Shown here: piece after piece, positions 57,435 through 64,000 of the stretch
How the letters are laid out: each line of letters begins with the position of its first letter
Position numbering within the stretch: position 1 is the first letter of the stretch
Source of the DNA: CBDAQA01 sp965198865
GTDB lineage: Bacteria; Planctomycetota; Phycisphaerae; Tepidisphaerales; Tepidisphaeraceae
DNA length: 64,000 nt
Direction of reading: 5' to 3'
NCBI GenBank assembly: GCA_965198865.1
Contig: CBDAQA010000002.1
Location: forward strand, 372,001 to 436,000
The notes under the pieces: model-generated
Seen by the model: the letters and a program-made list of their open reading frames with translations, nothing else
What the model was told of the DNA's origin: nothing
The model's database searches: none
Position numbers and translations under genes: made by a program

Positions 57435-60400
57435 TCAGCGGGCCGGCGGCGGATCGTTCAGGTGCAGGAACGACAGCTTGGCGAGCCGGAACGAGCGGAC
57501 CCGTTCGGGGCGGACCAGGTCGAAGCGGATCTTCGTCAGGTCGTTCGCGAGCAGCCAGCGGGGGTAGGCGCCCAGGGGGATCAGCAGTTGCCCGTGGGGC
57601 GCGTCGAACGTGAACGACCGGCACCAGACGCCGTCGTGGCCGGCCCAGCGGACCGACAGCCGCGGGTCGGCGGTGTCGGCGTCGATCTGGTCCTGCGTGG
57701 CGGGGCTGATCGCGTTGTAGCTGAACTGCGCCAGCAGGAAGTCGGCCTTCTGGCCCGACGCCAGCTGGGGCGGCAGGAAGTACTCCAGGCACGGGTCGGG
57801 GCCGGTCGGCAGGCAGGCGTGCGGCGGCGCGACGGTCAGGTCGTGGGTGAAGTACGGGGTGGTCGGGTCCAGGTCGACCACCGGCGAGAACATGTGGGAC
57901 AGGGTCGACCACGAGTTGCCGAACGACGCGGGCAGCCGCCGCAGGTCGTCCATGTAGTAGCAGCACTTGTCCACGCCCTCCATGTGGGCAGCGCTGCCGA
58001 CGGGGGCAGCGGGGGGATCCAGGCGCGCCCCGCGGGCCGGGTCCACCAGGAAGGCGTACTCGTTGAAGCGGTTCACGTTCTGCGTCGGCTCACCGTAGAA
58101 CGAGTAGCGCGTGGCGTAGCGGCGGAAGATGAAGTAGTCGCGGAACCCCGCCGACACCATGTCGATCATGATGCCCGGCGCGATCATCACCGCCGGGACC
58201 GGGTGCTCGTCCAGCTGCTTCAGGATCCCCGCCTGCATCCGCGTGTTGGCCGCCACGAACGGCACGTACCGCACCGGGTAGGGCAGGTCCAGGAAGAAGT
58301 AGAGCGACGTGTGGTTCGTCAGGTCCAGGTACGTCTCGCCGGGCCGGAGGAACCGGTCGAGGAAACCCTTGATCGGCCGCAGGTACCAGAACGTGGGCGA
58401 CGGCACGACCTTGCCGATGCGGGGCAACCCCAGGGCGGCCCCGTCGACCACCGGCATGTCGCGCGGCACCCACCGCGCGTCGACCGCCTGCCCCTCCAGC
58501 CCGGCCGGGTCGATCCGGGTCGGGTTGACGGGGTAGAAGAACCCGCTGATGGCCGCCAGCAACAACAGCGACGTCGCCATCCGGCGGTAGCTGACCGTCA
58601 GCAGCACCAGCACGGGGATCAGCCACAGCAGGCACGTCTGCGAGACGTCACCGGGGTAGTTCATGATGCCGGGCAGCAGCCGGCCGTTGATCCAAGGGGA
58701 CCAGACCAGCAGGAAGATCGGGACGGTGCCGGTGAGGACCAGCAGCGGCACGTTACGGCGGACCGTCGTCCCCCCTGCCGACGCCAGCCCGCCGGTCCGC
58801 CGACCGCTCGCGTGTCGCCAGAACAGGGCGGCGCAGATGAAGGCGACGATCACCCAGAACGACCGGGTTGCCTCCCACAGGAACTGGGTCAACGACGGGC
58901 CCCACCCGACGGCGTGGTAGCCCTTGCCGTCGGTCCACGGGATGCCGTGCGCCACGTTGTTGGTGTACTGGTTCTCGCTGATGAAGCTCACGAACGCGAA
59001 GCACACCTGCCGGGTGAGCGGGATGCTCAGCACCAGTGCGGCGACGGCGGCCACGATGGCGACGAGGATGAGGAACGGTCGCCGCCGGGTTTGGAATGCC
59101 CGCCAGGCACCCCACAGCCCGACCGGCAGCGTGGCGACCGCGTACGATGGCCCCTGCGTCGGGTTGTAGGCCAGCAGCAGCACGCCCACCACCATCCAGA
59201 CGACCAACAGGCGGATCGGCCGGCGAACGACCTGCGGGGCGGCCAGGGCCAGCAGGGCGGGCACGTAGAAGAAGGTGCGGTCCCGGTCGGGCAGCAGTCC
59301 GCCGAGCAGCAGCAGCGCCCCCAGCGGAGTGACGACCAGGCACGTCGCCAGCGCCACCGCCGCCGCCGCAAGGCCGTTCAGCAGGACGTCCGACTTGGGG
59401 TAGGTGGCGGCGGTCCCGTCGAAGAAGATCGCGGTGAAGCCGCCGTAGAAGTAGGCCATCAGCCCGTGGATGGGCACGAAGTCGACGTACGGGATCTTGT
59501 GGAACGTGACCAGCTGCTGCCACGGCAGGGTCTGTTCGCCCCAGTGGAAGTCGTCGGCGTGGACGGCGGGCCAGCCGGGCGGGCCGCAGTAGACGAACAC
59601 CACGATCGCCGTCACCGCCGCGGGGGCGAGCGCGCGGGCGAGCGGGTGCCGGTGGATCGCGGGCAGGTCGGCCGGGCCGCTCTGGCGGAACCGCCGGCCC
59701 ATCAGCATCCATGCGACCCCCACGCACGCCGCCAGGCAGATCACCAGCAGCCAGGGGTAGGCCTCGTTGAACCGGTGCTGCGCGTCCATGAACGGCGGGG
59801 GGACCAGGTGGAATAGCAGCAGCACCAGCGGGTACTGCATCAGCTGCAGGCACCGGAGCACGCGTGCCTGGAACTGCTCGACCGTCGGCGTGCGAACGGC
59901 CAGCGCGACCAGCACCGCCAGCGACGCGTACATGCAGGCGCGGGAGAGCGTCCCGCCGTGCCCGGCGAACAGGCGGGAGGTCGGCGGGATCAGCCGGACG
60001 AACGTGACGCCGATGGCGTACCCGACGAAGTTGCTGAGGAACACGATCAGCACGACCGCGCCACCGACGGTCAGGATCTGCGTGGGCCGCAGCGCGCGGC
60101 GGTACCGCGCCAGCAGCAGCAACCCGAGCAGGGCGGCCAGCGGGAACATCGAGACGAGGCTGAACCGGGGGATCCTCGGCGAGGGCTGGGCCGCGTCCAC
60201 CGCCAGCCGCCAGGCGGCGGGGACCAGCGAGAACAACAGCAGTTGGCCGACCGCCCGCCCGTTCGCGGACCGGTACCCCAACGGCGCCACGAAGCGCGCG
60301 ATGGCGGCGACCGCCAACGGCAGCGCGGTGGCCAGCCCGATCAGCAGCAGGAACGCGCGGGTGTCCTGCGTCTTGTCCCCGCCCCAGTAGGCCATGTAGC

Positions 60401-60581
60401 CGGCCACCAAGTCCGGGAACGACTGCGTCCGGTGCAGGTGCGGGAAGGCCGTGCACAGCAGCGCCAGCGCGAGCAGCAGCCCGACCGCGAGCGGCGCGAC
60501 CCCCTGGTATGACGGGGCGATTCGACGGGCAACTTCCGAGAAACGCGTGCGACCGGATCTGCTTTCCACCAACGTCCCCAT
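57435..60581 (-). CDS. Very large polytopic membrane protein with C-terminal soluble domain
   Basis: 1048 residues from ATG 60581. About 16-18 hydrophobic segments occupy residues 30-690, with a loop motif HADDFHWGEQTLPWQQLVTF near 346. The arrangement of an acidic motif after an early membrane segment recalls GT-C-type glycosyltransferases, but I cannot assign one. Residues 700-1048 are a soluble, beta-rich domain (PVRYVPFVAANTRMQAGILK, DPCLEYFLPPQLASG, SVRWAGHDGVWCRSFTFDA). The product may polymerise or modify a cell-wall or surface glycan; this is speculative. Confidence 0.55.
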   Translation of the reverse strand: MGTLVESRSGRTRFSEVARRIAPSYQGVAPLAVGLLLALALLCTAFPHLHRTQSFPDLVAGYMAYWGGDKTQDTRAFLLLIGLATALPLAVAAIARFVAPLGYRSANGRAVGQLLLFSLVPAAWRLAVDAAQPSPRIPRFSLVSMFPLAALLGLLLLARYRRALRPTQILTVGGAVVLIVFLSNFVGYAIGVTFVRLIPPTSRLFAGHGGTLSRACMYASLAVLVALAVRTPTVEQFQARVLRCLQLMQYPLVLLLFHLVPPPFMDAQHRFNEAYPWLLVICLAACVGVAWMLMGRRFRQSGPADLPAIHRHPLARALAPAAVTAIVVFVYCGPPGWPAVHADDFHWGEQTLPWQQLVTFHKIPYVDFVPIHGLMAYFYGGFTAIFFDGTAATYPKSDVLLNGLAAAAVALATCLVVTPLGALLLLGGLLPDRDRTFFYVPALLALAAPQVVRRPIRLLVVWMVVGVLLLAYNPTQGPSYAVATLPVGLWGAWRAFQTRRRPFLILVAIVAAVAALVLSIPLTRQVCFAFVSFISENQYTNNVAHGIPWTDGKGYHAVGWGPSLTQFLWEATRSFWVIVAFICAALFWRHASGRRTGGLASAGGTTVRRNVPLLVLTGTVPIFLLVWSPWINGRLLPGIMNYPGDVSQTCLLWLIPVLVLLTVSYRRMATSLLLLAAISGFFYPVNPTRIDPAGLEGQAVDARWVPRDMPVVDGAALGLPRIGKVVPSPTFWYLRPIKGFLDRFLRPGETYLDLTNHTSLYFFLDLPYPVRYVPFVAANTRMQAGILKQLDEHPVPAVMIAPGIMIDMVSAGFRDYFIFRRYATRYSFYGEPTQNVNRFNEYAFLVDPARGARLDPPAAPVGSAAHMEGVDKCCYYMDDLRRLPASFGNSWSTLSHMFSPVVDLDPTTPYFTHDLTVAPPHACLPTGPDPCLEYFLPPQLASGQKADFLLAQFSYNAISPATQDQIDADTADPRLSVRWAGHDGVWCRSFTFDAPHGQLLIPLGAYPRWLLANDLTKIRFDLVRPERVRSFRLAKLSFLHLNDPPPAR

Positions 60582-60695
60582 CTCGATTTGTCTCCCGCCG
60601 CCGAGGCCGGCCGTCGATGCGGCGACAGCCCGGCGGTCGCTGTCCGGCACTGGTGCGCTACGGTCTCGCAGGTTGTGATTGAAATTGGCGTGCGA

Positions 60696-61055
60696 TCAGG
60701 ACACCTTCGACCCGGCCGACACCGGTTCGCTCGGCCCCATGACGATCACCTTCCCGGTGGCGGCATCGTGGGCGGCCAACAGCATGCCGTAGCTGGTCTC
60801 GCCCTTGATCACCTCGCGCGGGGCGAGGTTGGCGACCACGATGATCTGCTTGCCGACCATCTGCTCCGGCGCGTAGTGCTCCTTGATGCCGGCCAGGATC
60901 TGGCGGCGCTCGCCGTTGGACAGCTCGACCTGCAGCGCCAGCAGCTTCTTGGACTTGGGCAGCTCGCGGGCCTCGATCACGGTGGCGACACGCAGGTCTA
61001 TTTTTGCAAAGTCGTCGTACTGGATTGTCGCGGTTGTCGCGGTCGTCGCTTCCAT
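60696..61055 (-). CDS. Stand-alone tRNA-binding OB-fold protein (MetRS beta/CsaA-like)
   Basis: 119 residues from ATG 61055; a longer open frame upstream is unlikely. IQYDDFAKIDLRVATVIEAR, ELPKSKKLLALQVELSNGER and QILAGIKEHYAPEQMVGKQ with ANLAPREVIKGETSYGMLLA are classic for the C-terminal tRNA-binding domain of methionyl-tRNA synthetase, Trbp111 or CsaA. As a separate small protein it may supply tRNA binding to MetRS in trans, or act as a chaperone like CsaA. metG is not in the window. Confidence 0.85.
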   Translation of the reverse strand: MEATTATTATIQYDDFAKIDLRVATVIEARELPKSKKLLALQVELSNGERRQILAGIKEHYAPEQMVGKQIIVVANLAPREVIKGETSYGMLLAAHDAATGKVIVMGPSEPVSAGSKVS

Positions 61056-61278
61056 GGCATACCTATAGGGAACCCTGTCGTGTGGCCCGCGGCGCGCGTC
61101 GACGTCCGAGAATGACCGGCAGGCAAGGGCGCGGCAGTCTATGCGACGGGTTCCCCGGCCGCCAACCGATCGCCGGTGCGAATTTGCTCGCCCCACTGCC
61201 ACGGCTGGCCTCGCTTTTGTTGAGGGCCAATCGAACCGACGGGTCTCGGAGACCCGGCCCCCCACAGAGGAGAATCGA

Positions 61279-61419
61279 ATGCGTCGCTACACCATCGTCA
61301 TGTTGCTGAGTGCGTTCCTGCTGGGCCCGGTCCTCATGGGCTGCGAGCACACGACCGAGACTAAGCGGAACCCGATCACCGGCAGCGAGACCAAGACCGA
61401 CAAGGTCAGCGGCGACTGA
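61279..61419 (+). CDS. Small lipoprotein with NPITG motif (46 aa)
   Basis: MRRYTIVMLLSAFLLGPVLMGC gives a lipobox (LMGC), and the mature part is only about 25 residues: EHTTETKRNPITGSETKTDK and VSGD. AGAGGAGA upstream is a strong ribosome binding site. The short Thr/Lys-rich mature part shares (T/S)xNPITG with the next gene, so the two are paralogues. A 15-base hairpin follows. Function unknown. Confidence 0.65.
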   Translation: MRRYTIVMLLSAFLLGPVLMGCEHTTETKRNPITGSETKTDKVSGD

Positions 61420-61445
61420 TCCCGCCCGACCCTGAGTTGAACGCC

Positions 61446-61480
61446 GACGTGGCCGGCCGCTTGACGCGGCCGGCCACGTC
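61446..61480 (+). terminator. 15-base-stem hairpin between the two small lipoprotein genes
   Basis: GACGTGGCCGGCCGC-TTGAC-GCGGCCGGCCACGTC, perfect. It starts 27 bases after the first lipoprotein stop. No T-run, so termination efficiency is uncertain. Confidence 0.6.
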
Positions 61481-61514
61481 CCGTCTGTGGACCCAGCACG
61501 ATCAAGGATCCGCC

Positions 61515-61715
61515 ATGAAGCACGTCACGATTGCCGTTCTCAGTCTCGTGTTCACGCTGCCGCTGCTGGCCGGCTGCGGTGACAGCACGGTCGAGCACCG
61601 CGAGACGAAGTCGACCAACCCGATCACCGGGACGCGGACGACCGAGGAGCAGACCGTCCACCAGCGCAGCGACGGCAGCACCTACACCGACACGCAGACG
61701 CACACGTCGAACTGA
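61515..61715 (+). CDS. Small lipoprotein with NPITG motif (66 aa)
   Basis: VLSLVFTLPLLAGCGD is a lipobox. The mature part is about 45 residues of Thr/Ser/Gln/Arg (VEHRETKSTNPITGTRTTEE, then QTVHQRSDGSTYTDTQTHTS). It shares the NPITG motif and composition with the previous gene. No fold can be predicted; such tails may be unstructured or bind a partner at the membrane. A downstream palindrome separates it from the convergent ABC permease gene. Confidence 0.65.
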   Translation: MKHVTIAVLSLVFTLPLLAGCGDSTVEHRETKSTNPITGTRTTEEQTVHQRSDGSTYTDTQTHTSN

Positions 61716-61751
61716 CCCGAGGCCGGCGCGATCCCCTATGGGATTGCACAT

Positions 61752-61829
61752 GAGCCGCGCACGGAGGTACTCAGCCTTCAGCCATTTCGCGCGAGACCGT
61801 CTACTGCCGAGTACCTCCGTGCGCGACTC
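61752..61829 (+). repeat. Palindrome (GAGCCGCGCACGGAGGTAC family)
   Basis: GAGCCGCGCACGGAGGTACT pairs with AGTACCTCCGTGCGCGACTC. It is between convergent genes, 15 bases before the permease stop. Confidence 0.85.
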
Positions 61830-61844
61830 CTTATTTGCCCTTCA

Positions 61845-62747
61845 TCACGTCGCCGCGACGAGCCCGAACCGGCGGGACACCCACGCCTGCAACCGCGCGA
61901 AAACGATCCGATCGGCCGCCATGCCGATCACGACCATGACGGCCATGATGCCCATCACCTGAGCCGGGTCGACCGTGTCGCGGCTGGTCTGGAGCAGGAA
62001 GCCCAACCCGCGACGTTCCACGACGAACACGAACTCGGCCCCCATCAGCGAGCGCCACGCGAAGCTGAACCCCTGCCGCAAGCCGCTGGCCAGCGCCGGC
62101 AGCGAGGCGGGCAACAGCACGTAGCGGTACAGCCGCCAGCCGTTTGCGCCGAGCATGCGGCCGGCCCGCTGGTAGAGCGGGGGGATGACGGCGAGCCCGT
62201 CGCGCAGGCCGATGGCGATGGCGAAGAAGCTGCCCATCACCAGCACGAACTGGATCGCCTGCTCGTTCAGCCCGAACGCGATGATGCCCAGTGGCACCCA
62301 GCAGACGCTGGGCAGCGTCTGCAGCCCCAGGAACAGCGGGCCCAGGAACTCGTCCAGCGCCTTGAACCGCCACATCATCATGCCCAGCGCCGCCCCCAGG
62401 ACGATGCTGATGCCGAAGCCGATGGTCAGGCGAACGGCCGAGACGAGGTTGGCCGAGATGAGCGGGCTGTTCCACACGTGCAGCGGCGGACCGGCGCGCA
62501 CCGCCTGCGCGAGCGGCCAGCCGGGCGAGTGGATCGGCTCGCCGAGACGGGTCTGGATGTTGAGCAGTTCGAGCAGCCCGTCGGCGATCGAGCTGGGCGA
62601 GGGGGACACCCAGGATCGCCAGCCGATCACCCTAAATGCCGCCTCCCACGTCGCCAGGAGGACGATCCAGATCATCAGGCGTTTCAGGCTTCCAGAAATC
62701 CTCCCCGGGCGTCGTTGGGTCGGCGGCAGATAGGGCAGCGTTGACAC
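61845..62747 (-). CDS. ABC transporter permease (nitrate/sulfonate/taurine type)
   Basis: 300 residues from GTG 62747 (ATG 62675 is possible). Hydrophobic segments lie near 25-42, 98-125, 140-170, 222-240 and 263-283. The EAA-loop is visible as QRAGRMLGANGWRLYRYVLL (LxxAxxLGA..W..Y..V.LP). It matches SsuC/NrtB-family permeases. The GTG start overlaps the upstream ATPase gene by 116 bases (44 with the alternative start). It would form the membrane channel with the next two genes. Confidence 0.85.
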   Translation of the reverse strand: MSTLPYLPPTQRRPGRISGSLKRLMIWIVLLATWEAAFRVIGWRSWVSPSPSSIADGLLELLNIQTRLGEPIHSPGWPLAQAVRAGPPLHVWNSPLISANLVSAVRLTIGFGISIVLGAALGMMMWRFKALDEFLGPLFLGLQTLPSVCWVPLGIIAFGLNEQAIQFVLVMGSFFAIAIGLRDGLAVIPPLYQRAGRMLGANGWRLYRYVLLPASLPALASGLRQGFSFAWRSLMGAEFVFVVERRGLGFLLQTSRDTVDPAQVMGIMAVMVVIGMAADRIVFARLQAWVSRRFGLVAAT

Positions 62748-63528
62748 GGGTGACTTCTTCCTCGATTTCCGTCCGCACCAGCGACACGATCTCGTTCACC
62801 TGCCGGCTGTCGAAGTCCCGCGGGTGCGCCAGCGGGACCAGGATCTGCCGCCGCACCCGGCCGGGGTGGGCGTGCAGCACCACGATCCGGTCGGCCAGCC
62901 GCACCGCCTCGCCCACCGAGTGGGTGACGAACAGCACCGTCTTTCGCGTCCGCACCCACAGGTCCTGCACCTGCTCGTGCAGCAGCGTCCGGGTCTGCGC
63001 GTCCAGCGCGGCGAACGGCTCGTCCATCAGCAGCACGGCCGGGTCCATCACCAGCGCCCGCGCGATGGCGACCCGCTGCCGCATGCCGCCGGACAGCTCG
63101 TGGATCAGCCGGCCGCCGCTCTGGGAGAGGTGGACCATCTTCAGGGCGGCGTCGGCCCGCTCGGCCCGCTCGCTCCCAGCAACGCCGGCCATTTTCAGCC
63201 CGAACTCGACGTTCTGCCGGGCGGTCAGCCAGGGGAAGAGCCCGTGGTCCTGAAACACCATCGCCCGGTCGGGGCCCGGGGCGGTGATTGGCTTGCCGTC
63301 GAGCGTGGCGGTCCCCTTGTCGGCCCGGATCATGCCGGCGGCGACGTTGAGCAGCGTGCTCTTGCCGCACCCGCTGGGCCCGACGAGCACGACGAACTCG
63401 CCGGGGTCGGTGGTGATGCTTACGTCCCGCAACGCCGGCACGGTCGAGCCGTCGAAGAACTTGCCGATGCCCGACAGCACGAGCCGGCCGCGGGTGGAGG
63501 ACGGAGGAGATGGAAGATCGGCGGCCAT
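62632..63528 (-). CDS. ABC transporter ATP-binding protein (nitrate/sulfonate/taurine type)
   Basis: 298 residues from ATG 63528. Walker A LVGPSGCGKSTLLN, Q-loop VFQDHGLFPW, signature LSGGMRQRVAIARAL, Walker B LLMDEPFAALDAQTR and H-loop LFVTHSVGEAVRLADR are all present. The family is SsuB/TauB/NrtD-like. The extended C-terminus (ALSAADPTTPGEDFWKPETP...) overlaps the permease start. It is co-directional with the binding protein gene upstream. Confidence 0.93.
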   Translation of the reverse strand: MAADLPSPPSSTRGRLVLSGIGKFFDGSTVPALRDVSITTDPGEFVVLVGPSGCGKSTLLNVAAGMIRADKGTATLDGKPITAPGPDRAMVFQDHGLFPWLTARQNVEFGLKMAGVAGSERAERADAALKMVHLSQSGGRLIHELSGGMRQRVAIARALVMDPAVLLMDEPFAALDAQTRTLLHEQVQDLWVRTRKTVLFVTHSVGEAVRLADRIVVLHAHPGRVRRQILVPLAHPRDFDSRQVNEIVSLVRTEIEEEVTRVNAALSAADPTTPGEDFWKPETPDDLDRPPGDVGGGI

Positions 63529-63540
63529 CGAGGACCAATT

Positions 63541-63632
63541 AACCACAGATGCACACGGATGGACACAGATCAAGGCGGAACCGGAATCCCCCGCTTCGAC
63601 TCATCCGTGTGAATCAGTGTGCATCTGTGGTT
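63541..63632. repeat. Palindrome (AACCACAGATGCACACGGAT family)
   Basis: AACCACAGATGCACACGGAT pairs with ATCCGTGTGAATCAGTGTGC followed by ATCTGTGGTT. The substrate-binding protein stop (63614) lies inside it, and the last residues of that protein are encoded by it. Confidence 0.85.
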
Positions 63633-64000
63633 CCAACGCTTTTCTGTGAAACCACCAGACCCGTCAGGTCCGGCTTGTCCTTGGCGAAGCCGAGGTCGAA
63701 CGCCCACTGGGCGTTGGCCTCGAACGTGGCGGGCGAGGGGTCGTCGCTGAACCGCACGCGGGTCAGCGCGTCGGCCGTCACGCCGGAGGGCAGGCGCTTG
63801 CCGGCCAGCTGGGCCAGCGCGTCGTCTAGTTGGCCGACGTACCTGGTCGGGTCGGCGGCCAGCTTGGTCGTCCAGTCGTGGTTGACGGCCAACAGTTTCG
63901 TCACGATGTCGCCGTGGTCGCGCAGGAACTCGGGCGAGGTGACGACCACGGTCAGCGCAAACGTCTTGCCCGGCCACAGGTCCTTCTCGTGCCCGACCAG
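63614..64000 (-). CDS. ABC transporter substrate-binding protein, C-terminal part (N-terminus outside window)
   Basis: The open frame continues to the window end. The visible 128 residues (FALTVVVTSPEFLRDHGDIV, then KLAADPTRYVGQLDDALAQL and NAQWAFDLGFAKDKPDLTGL) match the end of SsuA/NrtA/TauA-type periplasmic binding proteins, with the typical F-A-x-(D/E)-L-G-F motif. It stands upstream of the ATPase and permease in the same orientation, completing an importer for nitrate, sulfonate or a similar anion. The final residues (SVGTTDAH) come from the palindrome, so the native end may have been altered. Confidence 0.85.
   Translation of the reverse strand: MVGHEKDLWPGKTFALTVVVTSPEFLRDHGDIVTKLLAVNHDWTTKLAADPTRYVGQLDDALAQLAGKRLPSGVTADALTRVRFSDDPSPATFEANAQWAFDLGFAKDKPDLTGLVVSQKSVGTTDAH

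Noticed and set aside
5114..63632. CRISPR array among the repeats
   Set aside because: The repeats are dispersed inverted repeats, not regularly spaced direct repeats with spacers, and no cas gene is present.

Overview
The window looks like a chromosomal segment of a high-GC planctomycete, most likely class Phycisphaerae (Tepidisphaerales-like). The grounds are the N-terminal AEPLEGRA motif on two very large FG-GAP surface proteins, Thr-Arg-Pro-rich C-terminal tails, a DUF2339 protein, a fused M28/FtsX protein, an Rpn-type nuclease and many long intergenic palindromes. The assignment is inference from style and gene families; there is no rRNA in the window and I recognised no tRNA.

Layout. 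0-12.6 kb: end of a U32-family protein, a class I aldolase (fbaB), a bactofilin-like protein, small membrane proteins, an M24 metallopeptidase, a Vps4-like AAA ATPase with an MIT-like N-terminus, DUF2339, SGNH-like and formylglycine-enzyme-like secreted proteins, a MazG-like protein and a flippase-like (LPG synthase TM) protein. 12.6-19.8 kb: two tandem surface proteins on the minus strand, separated by a broken HEPN gene overlapping an intact partner gene by four bases. 19.8-29 kb: pentapeptide, Phd-like and PilZ genes, the 1652-residue M28/FtsX protein, a truncated and frameshifted SNF2 remnant and a frameshifted Rpn gene. 29-43.3 kb: an OPT-family transporter, a carboxypeptidase-regulatory-like secreted protein, DUF2103, an aminotransferase, three adjacent lipoprotein genes (one PpiC-like, two possibly LpoB/CsgG-like), DUF2752, a starch-synthase-like glycosyltransferase, a GH53 galactanase and rpsD. 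43.7-57.2 kb: RidA, an HTH-membrane protein, adjacent pgm and pgi, a methyltransferase, an M42 aminopeptidase, a decayed esterase and recN. 57.4-64 kb: a 1048-residue membrane protein, a tRNA-binding OB protein, two small paralogous lipoproteins and a nitrate/sulfonate-type ABC transporter (partial binding protein, ATPase, permease).

How the genes work together. fbaB, pgm, pgi and the glycosyltransferase fit central hexose and glycogen metabolism. The lipoprotein group, bactofilin-like protein, FtsX-type protein, OPT protein and surface proteins fit cell-envelope work. The ABC genes form one operon-like block.

The most striking non-genic feature is more than 20 hairpin elements from several sequence families. 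They lie in many of the gaps that follow stop codons and sometimes reach into start regions or coding sequence. Two intrinsic-terminator-like hairpins carry the stop codon of the upstream gene in the loop. Several genes have a TANNNT box 4-8 bases before ATG, suggesting leaderless mRNAs. The best candidates for undescribed biology are the HEPN/partner pair, the Vps4-like ATPase with its promoter array, and the palindrome families.
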